DNA of 64,000 bases from Leptobrachium leishanense (Eukaryota > Chordata > Amphibia > Anura > Megophryidae). The DNA is taken from positions 186,001-250,000 of the forward strand of contig CM019066.1 of the NCBI GenBank assembly GCA_009667805.1, read 5' to 3'. The notes under the pieces were generated by a model. The model saw only the letters and a list, made by a program, of their open reading frames with translations. It searched no databases and had not been told where the DNA came from. A program made the translations under genes and the position numbers. Shown here in pieces: positions 1-9,226 of the stretch; the first letter of the stretch is position 1, and the number at the start of each line of letters is the position of its first letter.

Positions 1-409
1 ACATTCTTCACATTCTCTTAGCCTTCAGTCCACATAACATTTGTACATCTATTGTTCCAGCACATCAGATTAAACACACACTCTATCAGAGATCCCTTAA
101 ATTAAACATGTACTTAGATAATGGGGAAAATCCCTGACGCATAATTTACACAACAGCAAAGCTTGTTTACTGTTTTATACAAAGACACATTTACCTACAG
201 GAATATAGTATTTTAAAACCAAAGCTATGTCATTTTTCACTAAACTAAATTAAACTAAAACCAAACGATGTAAAACATATTTAAAACCACACAATATAAA
301 TGAACATAAGGTCTTCCCCAAAGCAACGGTCTATGTCTTTTGGGGTTTTCGCCATGGAAATAAAAGTCTTGGGGTTTGACGTGGGGAGCGCTACGTCAGT
401 TCCATGACA
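1..409 (-). mobile_element. LTR-G copy 1, 3' LTR (cut by window edge)
   Basis: This is the downstream LTR of a minus-strand LTR retroelement. It matches the last 409 bp (plus-strand order) of the full LTRs at 33396-34408, 35487-36495, 39277-40286 and 41833-42843. On the minus strand it begins TGTCATGGAACTG, the LTR 5' end also seen at the solo LTR at 15374, and it lies directly beside a purine-rich tract at 410-428. The rest of the LTR is outside the window, so the target duplication cannot be checked. Confidence 0.85.
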
Positions 410-428
410 TATCTCCCCTCCCCAAAGG
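410..428 (-). other. Polypurine tract of LTR-G copy 1
   Basis: On the minus strand this is an almost pure purine run (CCTTTGGGGAGGGGAGATA) that abuts the LTR start TGTCATGG. Position and composition fit the plus-strand primer of LTR retroelements. The same tract stands beside the LTRs ending at 34408 and 36495. It is absent beside the LTR ending at 40286, because that LTR faces the middle of another copy. Confidence 0.7.
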
Positions 429-859
429 AGTCCGACGGCCACAGTTGGACCCCAACGGGTCGACGCGGGGTCGTTGGAGCAATAGTCCATACCTGGGTCC
501 ATAGTCTGTTGGGAGGAGGCGAGCCACCAGGCTTCTCCATTTGTCCTTGCGGCAGTGCCTGGCGTGTGGGGGTACAAATCTTTGGGGGTACCCCCTCCGG
601 AATAAGGGTCCTGTGGTCGGAGGGGTACCGCCTGTACCACCTCCAGAGGTATCGCGCACCGGGAAAAACGGGTGTTAAATGCACGCGCCCCGAGTGCCCT
701 GGTCAGCCGTTGGAAAAAACAGTGGCTGCATGGGGCCTCCGGGCCAAAGGGGTGTGGAGATGGGCAGAGTTGAAACAGGCTCTGCCCCATTGCCAGCGCG
801 TCGGCTGGGAGGTTCAAGGCCGAGGAAGGGTCCCCGGAGGAGAAATGGCGTCCTCCATC

Positions 860-1605
860 TCCGGTGGGGTCAGTGGCTGCGGGATAAGCAGCCCGGGTGT
901 ATCCTCTTTCTGCTCCTCGGGGCAGACGAGAGAGGGTGGGCAGAGAGGCCAGCGGCACTCTGCCCCGTTGCCAGCTCTTCTGCTGGGTAAGCGGGTGTGG
1001 AAAAAGTCCAGGGGGTCGGATGGGGTCAACGGCTGCGGGATAAGCAGCCCGGGTAAATCCTCCTTCGGCTCCTCAGGGCAGACGATGGAGGGTGGGCAGA
1101 GGCCAGCGGCACTCTGCCGCATTGCCAGATCTTCTGCTGGGGAGGTGGGTATAGGAACAAAGTCCAGGGGGTCGCTGATGGGGTCAACGGCTGTGGGATA
1201 AGCAGCTCAGGTAATCCTCCTTCTGCTCCTCGGGCAGATGAGGGAGGGTGGGCAGAGGCCAGCGGCACTCTGCCCCGTTGCCAGCTCTTCTGCTGGGGAG
1301 GTGGGTACAGGAACAAAGTCCAGGGGTCAGATGGGGTCAACGGCTGCGGGATAAGCAGCTCAGGTAAATCCTCCTTCTGCTCCTCGGGGCAGACGAGGAG
1401 GGTGGGCAGAGGCCAGCGGCACTCTGCCCCGTTGCCAGCTCTTCTGCTGGGGAGGTGGGTACAGGAACAAAGTCCAGGGGTTGGATGGGGTAAGCAGCTG
1501 CGTGATAAGCAGCTCAGGGAAATCCTCCTTCTGCCTCCCGGGGCAGACGAGGGAGGGTGGGCAGAGCCAGCGGCACTCTGCCCCGTTGCCAGCTCTTCTG
1601 CTGGG
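860..1605 (-). repeat. 52-codon minisatellite inside LTR-G Gag-like frame, copy 1
   Basis: A unit of about 156 bp (observed spacing 154-156) recurs, with GCCAGCTCTTCTGCTGG landmarks at about 970, 1124, 1280, 1434 and 1588. One unit encodes about 52 residues with the core PEEQKEDLPELLIPQPLTP. Spacings that are not multiples of three reflect small decay indels. The number of units differs between copies in this window (about 5 here, 7 at 37054-38000, and 6 in the outer copy split across 34860-35450 and 40386-40555). Confidence 0.85.
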
Positions 1606-2858
1606 TAAACAGACACTGCCACAGTGTCTTCTTGCGGGGTGGGAGGATAACTTCCTCACTGGGCCACTCGGACCCTTTACGCGGCCCATTCTGGTCGCTT
1701 GGCACTGCCGTGCTTCTTCTGAGCTGGCCGGCTCATCTACTGTGGTCCCGACGGGGACCCATGGGAGCATCTCGGGCTCCAATACTTCAGTGTCACTTGG
1801 GCTGTCTGCTTCTTCCGCTAGACAGTCCCAGGTAATGGGGCTCAGGCCTAGCTGTGGAGCGTCGTCGAACAGCCTTTTGTAGGCCTTTTCGAGTTCCCAT
1901 TCCTGCTCAACCAGAAACTCCAGTTCCTCTGCCTCACGGTCATCGTCAAGGTCTTCCAGTTCCTCATACCGGAGGTCCAGGAGTTGTTCCCGCCGCCACT
2001 CTGTGTCGTCCCCAAAACCGGGGTCTTTGCCCATCCTTGTATACAGCAGCCCTGTGCTGCCGTAGTCGAAGCCTTTTGTTGGGCCGCTGTCTGCTGTGCT
2101 GGGCATTAGTTGGGACGTAAACCACTGGAGGGCTCTGTAGCTGGTGTCCAATATAATTTCGCTCTGGACCAGTTCACCTAGCTCCGTCAGCCATTCCTCT
2201 CGGGGCTGTGCTCCCAAAAAGGGCACCCGTAAGTACCACTGGTGCTCGAACCTCTCCGTATAAGTGGGAAGGCTTCTTCAGGGCAGTCCTCCTCCTGTTG
2301 AATGGCTTCGTTCCACATCTCCTGGCGGACAAAATCTTTCCACCAGTGCTCGTCCTGCCAGGTACCAGGTGCATCCGCCTGGGCCTGGGCCATCGCCCTC
2401 CTTACTCTTCGCTGGAACCGGTCTCTTATGGACGGGGGTCCTGTGTCCTCAATTACAACTCCAGGCGCGCTGTAAATCACAAAAGAGGTATCGCTGGGGG
2501 GTTGTGCGTCCTCGGATGCAGCTCCAGGCGAGCTGTAAGCCTCCATCCAAGGGTCGCTGGGATGTGCGGTGTCCTCAATTACAACTCCAGGCGCGCTGTA
2601 AATCACAAAAGAGGTATCGCTGAGGGGTGTAGATTCCTTGGATGAAGCTCCAGGCGTGCTGTAAACCTCGAACCAGGGTTCTACGGGGTTGGGGACGCTT
2701 ATCAGTTGCTGGTCCATCCTGTGAAGCTCCTTCACCAGGGTTTTCTTATTTTTGTTGCCGGGATTTCCTCCCCGAGTCTCCAACATGCCACGTAGGGTGT
2801 CCCTGTGTAGTGACTGTACACCACCATGGCGAGGGTCTTCTTGGGGGTGCAGAGAGCT

Positions 2859-2876
2859 ATCCCACGCTTGCCACCA
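2859..2876 (-). other. Primer binding site, tRNA-Leu-like
   Basis: Minus strand reads TGGTGGCAAGCGTGGGAT one base after the LTR end (CCGTCACA then T). Intact copies at 39257-39275 and 41813-41831 read TGGTGGCAAGCGGTGGGAT. From memory this matches the 3' end of vertebrate tRNA-Leu (complement of CCCACCGCTGCCACCA) except for one extra A. Assignment to tRNA-Leu is an inference. Confidence 0.55.
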
Positions 2877-2877
2877 A

Positions 2878-3869
2878 TGTGACGGAATGGAGTATCCGCC
2901 TGCGGTCCTGCTCTATCTGACCCCCTCTTTGGTGTTGCCAAGCCCGACTACCGAGTGGCACGGCACCCGGCGTCTCGAGCGGCTTGGGTAGAAGACCACG
3001 TGGCGGTGGAGATCTGGAGAGTAGATGGGGCACCCACGGTGGAAATCCGCCCGACTACCGAGTGGCACGGCACTCGGCGTCTCGGGCAGCGGATCTACTG
3101 ACCATTGAAAGGCTGGAGACGGTCTGCGTGGCGAACCGCGGTTCGGTAGAGTCTCCTTGAAGATGCAGGCACGGCGCTGCGTCGAGGTCCCGATTCGGGG
3201 TGGTTGCGGTATCCCGAGGTACCAATTCAAGGTGGCGCAACGGCGCGGCGAATCGAGGTTCTGCTGCGGAGTTAGAATGACCCGTTCCTGGGTAGTGGTG
3301 AGATATAGCCGACGTGAAATGATAACACCAGGCAGAGCTGTATGTTTCAAACACTCAGATGAACTGAATCCTTTAATGAACAACGCCACTATTTATGCTC
3401 CAGTACAACAGTCATAATTTGCATACCCATACTAATTAGGAGCCTATCCATACAATGAGGTATGGCAGTTATTTACAATCAACATTCTTCACATTCTCTT
3501 AGCCTTCAGTCCACATAACATTTGTACATCTATTGTTCCAGCACATCAGATTAAACACACACTCTATCAGAGATCCCTTAAATTAAACATGTACTTAGAT
3601 AATGGGGAAAATCCCTGACGCATAATTTACACAACAGCAAAGCTTGTTTACTGTTTTATACAAAGACACATTTACCTACAGGAATATAGTATTTTAAGAC
3701 CAAAGCTATGTCATTTTTCACTAAACTAAATTAAACTAAAACCAAACGATGTAAAACATATTTAAAACCACACAATATAAATGAACATAAGGTCTTCCCC
3801 AAAGCAACGGTCTATGTCTTTTGGGGTTTTCGCCATGGAAATAAAAGTCTTGGGGTTTGACGTGGGGAG
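2878..3869 (-). mobile_element. LTR-G copy 1, 5' LTR (truncated at its outer end)
   Basis: The plus-strand left edge TGTGACGGAATGG matches all other LTR-G copies. The right edge breaks at 3869, after GACGTGGGGAG, where full copies continue for about 22 more bases to CCATGACA. An unrelated sequence begins at 3870, so this copy lost its terminal bases and its target duplication. Confidence 0.85.
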
Positions 3870-4508
3870 TCTCGACCATGCTCCGAAGCCCGGAATACAA
3901 AGGGGTTTTATTCAATAGGAGTATCTCGTCTCAACCTCCGGCGAAGATTTGGGATGGCTGGCGAGACTATTAGGGGAACGGATGAAGGCACAGCTTTTAT
4001 AATATTCAAAGGCCTAGAAAAAGGCCTAGAAAAATGCTCATTTAAGTAGTTTAAGTGGTTAATCAGGATTTAAGAATCAAATGCATATTATTGTTTAACA
4101 CGCTATCTTAGCCGATTGTTTTGTAAGCACATGTAGTTTCTCTTTCCAAGTATCAAGAAGAGAATATTTTGGAACATCTTGGAACGTCCTGTAACAACGT
4201 CCTTGATGGCTAAGGGGACAAACGGAGAAGCTGATGTTTTATTTTCCTTAACTATTATTAAACAAAAGTCTGTAATTTCACAATATTAATGACGAATAGA
4301 ATGTTGGGCAACAGCCTGTTTTCGTTACGTGCGAAGTAGCATAAAAAGCTTGTATCTTGTCAATAAAGCTCAGAGGAATCATTGGCTTTGAAGCTACATA
4401 GACTTTTTCATTGTCTGTGTGATTTCTTTATGCGCGCATATATCTGATTTCTCCACCGAATTAGACCAGAGACTGGCATCCGAGGAAGGACTACATTGTC
4501 CACTTCAG
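3870..4508. other. Unassigned LTR-like sequence
   Basis: No coding frame of note. The plus strand carries a short TATA-like A-rich run followed by AATAAAGCTC near 4361, then a T-rich stretch with GTCTGTGTGATTTCT. This arrangement resembles the R-U5 part of a retroviral LTR, but I see no paired LTR, no clear TG/CA ends and no target duplication. It joins LTR-G at 3869 and hAT copy A at about 4509. Confidence 0.3.
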
Positions 4509-6509
4509 GTGTACCAGGTCCTTTCTCACAATGTGACAGCATCCCATCATCTGAAGATTTACGCAGTCAGATTCCGTTGCCCCAGCTGCTGCAGCGTAAG
4601 AAAAAATACAGTCCGAACCATCCCCAAGCACGGCGTCTAAATGCCAATTTAGCAAAATTACTCGCATTACAGCTGCTGCACTTCCAGCTGGTGGACTCTG
4701 CTTCCTTCCTTGAATTTGCTGAAGGTGCTGTACCACAGTGGCAGGTTCCAAAATGCCATTTCTTTTCACGGAAGCCCATTCCAGCACTATACCAGCACGT
4801 GGAAGACAATGTTATGGAGTCATTGGGAAAGGCAGTCAGCAGCAAGCTGCACATGACTTTAGACACGTGGTCCAGCAAGCATGGACAGGACCAACTCTTC
4901 CTCTTCCTCCTTCTCTGTCTCTAGCGAAGTGGCAGTTAAACCGACGCGTGACAGGGGCTACTCAATGGCTCAAGCAAAAAGATGCCATACTGTGCTTGAG
5001 CTGGTTTGTTTAGGTGACAGGAGCCACACCGGACCAGGAATTCTGTCAGCTCTGCAGGGGCAGGTGCAGAGATGGTTAACACAATGCCAGCTTCAGCTGG
5101 GAATGGTCGTCTGTGATAATTGCAGCAACCTTCTCTCCACCCTACGCCAGGGTAAGTTGATGCATGTACCATGCCTAGCACACGTCCTAAATCTGATGGT
5201 ACAGCATTTCCTAACAAGGTACCCAGGGCTGGCACAGCTTCTCAGCTAGGCCAGAAAAGTCTGAAGCCACTTCAGATAGTCATTCCCAGCAAGTGTTCGC
5301 CTGGCAGAAATTCAAAGAGAATTCCACCTTCCCACAAACCGTCTGATCTGTGACATGCCCACCAGGTGGAAATCGACATTAGCAATGCTGAAATGTCTGC
5401 ACAAGCAGCAGAGGGCCATCGATGAGTACCTGTGTGAGTATGGCACAAGGACAGGTTCAGGTCAACTTGTTTTTTTTCCCCCCTTAGTGGCTGATGATCA
5501 AGGATGCATGCACTGTACTGTCACCATTTGAGGAGGCAACGAGGATAGTGAGCAGGGACAGTGCATGCATCAGTGACACAATTCCTTTAGTGTTCCTGCT
5601 GGAGCACACTCTGCGGGGAATTGTATATGTAGCACTAGAGGCAGAACAGCAGGAGGAAGAGGAGCCCTTCCCTAGCTCTCAAGGCCACAGTCTTTACGCA
5701 GACAGCATTCCTGCGGGTCCTCAGATTAGACAGGAGGAGCATGAGGAGGAATATTTTTAAGTAGCGGGGGCATTGAAGGTGGGGATTCCTCAAGGGACGG
5801 TTTTGTGTACCCAGAAACCCAAGGACTAGAACGTGGCTGGGAGGAGGAAGTGCACGATGGGGTCATCCTCATTGACCAGGAAGACTCAGAAGCTATTGCC
5901 ACCTCCAACCTACACTGCATGGGCTCCCTTATCCTGCAAAGCCTGGTAAAGGACCCCAGGATTCGTGCTATCAAGATGAGGGATCATTACTGGTTGGCAA
6001 GCCTTCTTGATCCACGATACAAGGGTAAAGTTGCAGAGCTCATCCTGCCCGCACAGAGGGAGCACATGATGAAACAACTTGAGGACGCTCTAAAGCGACA
6101 CTTGTGTAACACCTTTCCAGACACTGGTAGGTTACCAAGTGATGACACACGTGCTTCTGAGGCTGCTGATGATCAGAGGAAGAGCGGTGAAGGCCAGTGC
6201 CGCTTGATTGACTTTTTAAAAATGTTTAGTCCACGACTCCCAGGGATGTCAAATGTAGGCACCCATTGCCAGCGTCTTCACCATATGGTGCAGGACTACC
6301 TAGGGGCAAGGGCAGACCTGGATACCTTTACAGCAGATGATCCACTGGCTTCCTGTGTGTTGAGATTGGATCACCAGCCAGAACTTAGTCAATATGCTAT
6401 GCAGCTACTAGGTTGCACTTCATCCAGCGTGCTTTCTGAAAGGACGTTCAGTGCCGCTGGAGGTTTTGTCACAGACAAAAAAGAGTGCATCTGTCCACCG
6501 ACTCTGTAG
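4509..6509 (+). pseudogene. hAT transposase remnant (copy A)
   Basis: DNA transposase of the hAT superfamily, in pieces. Compared with copy B it lacks about 190 bp near 4885 and has several frameshifts and stops (for example near 4924, 5249 and 5759). The C-terminal part is open from 5805 to 6509 (234 codons). It contains the conserved hAT block with HYWLASLLDPRYKG and the C-terminal dimerisation segment around SVLSERTFSAAGG. The frame then fails because an extra base in an A-run after TDKK shifts it into an early stop. The acidic, Glu-rich spacer of the family lies near 5650-5760. It cannot encode an active enzyme. Confidence 0.8.
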
Positions 6510-7142
6510 ACTGGCTGACATTTATAAAAATGAATCAGTCCTGGATCAGCAGCTATCAATCCCCTGATGCTGACGTAACTGAATAGATCGGGGATCTCTT
6601 CTGCATTCCCAAAACCTCCACCACTGCACTCTTCCACAATACCACAGAGGGGTTACTTACTTATTGTGTGAAGGCACTTGCTGCCACCAAAGACACAATA
6701 TTTGGGTGCACTGACGCCAGTACCAGATTCATATCCTTTTAATATTGGACTGCAGGGGCTACGTTGTGATAGCACTGTTGCCGACACTAAAGGCCCAATT
6801 TTAAAGCACCTATTGTTACTTTCATCCAAAGCCTGCATAAGTTTCACCATAATTTAGCCAAAAAATCACTAAATTTGTTCTGCGTGTCCTAAAATGTCTC
6901 CTCTTTTCATACAGACTGCCGCCCCAAGCAGTTGTTTATAAATAGATTAAAGGAAAAACATTTACCTTCATTTGAAAAGTCATTTTTTGTTTTTTAAATG
7001 TTTCTATACATCCTACAAATGGGGACCTCCTAGGCACGATATTTGAAGGAATTTTTCATTTTTATTCTTAACCTTTATATAACTTTTGAAATTGTTCGGG
7101 TTCGAATGCGAACCGAGCACGGGGGTGTTCGGCTCATCCCTA
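4509..7142 (+). mobile_element. hAT transposon copy A, 5'-truncated
   Basis: The sequence is collinear with hAT copies B (14008-28757) and C (47125-53619) from the middle of the transposase to the right end. The right terminus reads GGTGTTCGGCTCATCCCTA at 7142, the inverse of the terminal TAGGGATGAGCCGAACACC seen at 45262. The left part, with the BED finger and 5' repeats, is missing. With only one end present no 8-bp duplication can be tested. Confidence 0.8.
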
Positions 7143-7540
7143 ATTAGCAGCCTCTGGGGGTCTGTGGCAGCATTAGATGGATGTGGTTGTTGGGTTTCAT
7201 GGGCTTTTGGCTTACCATGATCCCATAGACATGCTGCATTATGAGGATGTGGTGCTCATTTCTGATTGGCTGAATATCGCGACAAAAACAGTCCGCACAC
7301 TGATTTCTGCACGCAACGTCACTGTGCGTGTATTTTTCTGCATTTTGCGCGTCCGTTTTACTTGCGTTATTTTTTGATGGATGAAAAAATGCGTGAAGAT
7401 TGTAATACCACTGTTGTTTTTCACGCGTTAACGCTCAACGCTGTGCGCAAAATTTAATGCGCTGTGCGGCGTTTTTGCGCGGAGAATGCAATAGGGCCCT
7501 AAGTGTTTGAATAAATATATTCAATTTGTCTATGTGGATG
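7143..7540. other. Unassigned sequence with a MITE-like end
   Basis: Follows the hAT right end. The stretch from about 7250 to 7502 is rich in CGC/GCG words and ends GCAATAGGGCCCTA, a style seen at ends of small non-autonomous DNA transposons. I could not find the matching inverted end, so the element type is open. No credible coding frame. Confidence 0.25.
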
Positions 7541-7615
7541 GATAGAGTAGAGGTAATAACATCACTGCTCTATAACCGTGGCGACACAGGTTTGAATCCT
7601 GGTCAGAGCACCTTT
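7541..7615 (+). other. tRNA-like (SINE head or tRNA pseudogene) sequence
   Basis: Contains GGTTTGAATCC near 7590, a near-perfect RNA polymerase III B box, followed by CTGGTCAGAGCACC. I could not fold a convincing acceptor stem or anticodon arm. It is more likely a decayed tRNA-derived SINE head or tRNA pseudogene than a working tRNA gene. Confidence 0.35.
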
Positions 7616-7652
7616 CCAGTAAGTGTCATTATTATTATCCTTTATTTATATA

Positions 7653-8693
7653 CAGTTAGGTCCAGAAATATTGGGACATGGACACAATTCTAACATTTTG
7701 GCTCTATACACCACCACAATGGAGTTGGAATGAAACCAACACAATGTTCTTTAACTGTAGACTGTCAGCTTTAATTTGAGGGTATGTACATCCAACTCAG
7801 GTGAATGGTGTAGGACTTACAGCAGTTTGCAGATGTGCCTCCCACTTGTTAAGGACCAAAAGTAATGGGACAGAATAATAATCATAAATCAAACTTTCCC
7901 TTCTTAATACTTGGTTGCAAATCCTTTGCAGTCACTCACAGCCTGAAGTCTGGAATGCATAGGCATCACCAGACGCTGGGTTTCATCCTGGGTGATGCTC
8001 TGCCAGGCCTCTACTGCAACTGTCTTCAGTTCCTGCTTGTTCTTGGGGCATTTTCCCTTCAGTTTTGTCTTCAGCAAGTGAAATGCATGCTCAATGGGAT
8101 TCAGGTCAGGTGATTGACTTGGCCATTGCATAACATTCCACTTCTGTCCCTTCAAAAACTCTTTGGTTGCTTTTGCACTATGCTTTGGGTCATTGTCCAG
8201 CTGCACTGTGAAGCGCCGTCCAATGAGTTCTGCAGCATTTGGCTGAATGTGAGCAGATAATATTGCCCGAAAAACTTCAGAATTCATCCTGCTGCTTTTG
8301 TCAGCAGTCACATCATCAATAAATACAAGAGAACCAGTTCCATTGGCAGCCATACATGCCCACGCCATGACACTACCACCACCATGCTTCGCTGATGAAG
8401 TGGTATGCTTAGGATCATGAGCAGTTCATTTCCTTCTCCATACTCTCCATACTCTTCTCTTCCCATCACTCTGGTACAAGTTGATCTTGGTCTCATCTGT
8501 CCATAGGATCTTGTTCCAGAACTGTGAAGGCTTTGTTAGGTGTTGTTTGGCAAACTCTAATCTGGCCTTCCTGTTTTTGAGGCTCACCAATGGTTTACAT
8601 CTTGTGGTGAACCCTTTGTATTCACTCTGGTGAAGTTTTCTCTTGATTGTCGACACATTGTCAGGATCTATCCCGTTGGTGATGGTAGACAAC
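7653..8693 (-). mobile_element. Tc1/mariner transposon, truncated at its 5' end
   Basis: The terminal repeat begins at 7653 (CAGTTAGGTCCAGAAATATT) directly after a TA dinucleotide at 7651-7652, the Tc1 target. The transposase lies on the minus strand. The other terminus is lost: sequence switches to a gypsy-type LTR at about 8694. Confidence 0.9.
7904..8692 (-). pseudogene. Tc1-like DDE transposase, N-terminally truncated
   Basis: About 263 codons of a transposase normally near 340 residues; the missing part is the N-terminal DNA-binding region. The DDE catalytic triad is visible: Asp in WTDETK, Asp in VQLDNDPKHSAK, and Glu in SPDLNPIEHAFHLLK with the 34-residue spacing typical of Tc1. The frame is otherwise open and is broken by one in-frame TGA at about 8426. 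In the family that position usually codes a small residue before T-A-H-D-P-K-H. Inactive because of truncation and the stop. Confidence 0.9.
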
Positions 8694-9226
8694 TCAAGGG
8701 ACGTCGTGGAGGGCGAAGGTACAGGAGGGTTAGGCAGGAATCAGCGGTCGTGGTCACAATCTGGGTCATACACAAATCAATAAGGCAGAAATAGGCAGAG
8801 CTAGACAAAGGGGAACTGCTTCAATACCGGAGCGAGGATGGAATGGCATTCTGGCCTTTTAAACCCTGTGGCTCCCTCTGCTCCAATAGAAGGCCTGTGA
8901 TGTCATCAGTGTGCGCCACGCCCCGGGCGCCATCTTGTTTGAGCCCAGTCACGTGCGCGCACCTGACCAGAGGCCCAGGCAAGGCCTGAAGCTTAGCACT
9001 GCGGTGGAGGCTGCCACCTGGCTGCGGCGTCACCGCCCACAAGGGAGTCGGCACCTGAACCCTCTGGGACCCAGGACTCATTGAGGAGGCGAGACCGAGA
9101 CCCTGACCCCGGCCTGCAAGGCACCGCCAGATGCTTGCGCAGGCCGCCTCGCTGAGACCCAAACGAAAGCGCCAGGAAACCGGAGAGGTGGTTGTGTCAG
9201 GCGCCGATGGGCCAGCAGTCCTGACA
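8694..9226 (-). mobile_element. 3' LTR of a Ty3/gypsy element (partial)
   Basis: On the minus strand the LTR starts TGTCAGGACTGC at 9226, directly after a purine-rich CCGGGGGAGGTTC. A TATA-like TTTAAAAGG lies near 8860. The far end does not show a clean CA and abuts the Tc1 element, so it is probably truncated. Confidence 0.6.

Larger units (their letters stand above)
396..2827 (-). pseudogene. LTR-G Gag-like protein, copy 1 (frameshifted)
   Basis: This is the only coding capacity of the element, and the product is unrecognised apart from being Gag-like by position. The start codon (minus, 2825-2827) lies about 30 nt after the primer site in a good context (GCCATGG). Order of segments: a short helical N-terminus rich in Lys/Arg, possibly SAP-like (inference); Tyr-Ser-x-Pro-Gly acidic repeats; an Arg-rich then Trp-rich stretch; a strongly acidic Glu/Asp segment; proline-rich 52-residue repeats; and an Arg-rich tail that should stop 12-14 nt inside the 3' LTR. 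At least two single-base deletions break it, one near 2800 and one near 2270 (GAAGGCTT where other copies have GAAGGGCTT). No RT, protease or integrase motif is visible. Confidence 0.65.

Noticed and set aside
404..1201. Open plus-strand frame of 265 codons across the LTR-G 3' part
   Set aside because: It is the antisense of the 52-codon repeats. The minus-strand frame has the acidic and proline-rich pattern conserved between copies and fits the LTR, primer site and polypurine tract orientation.
7560..7612. Functional tRNA gene
   Set aside because: Only a B box is convincing; no cloverleaf could be drawn.
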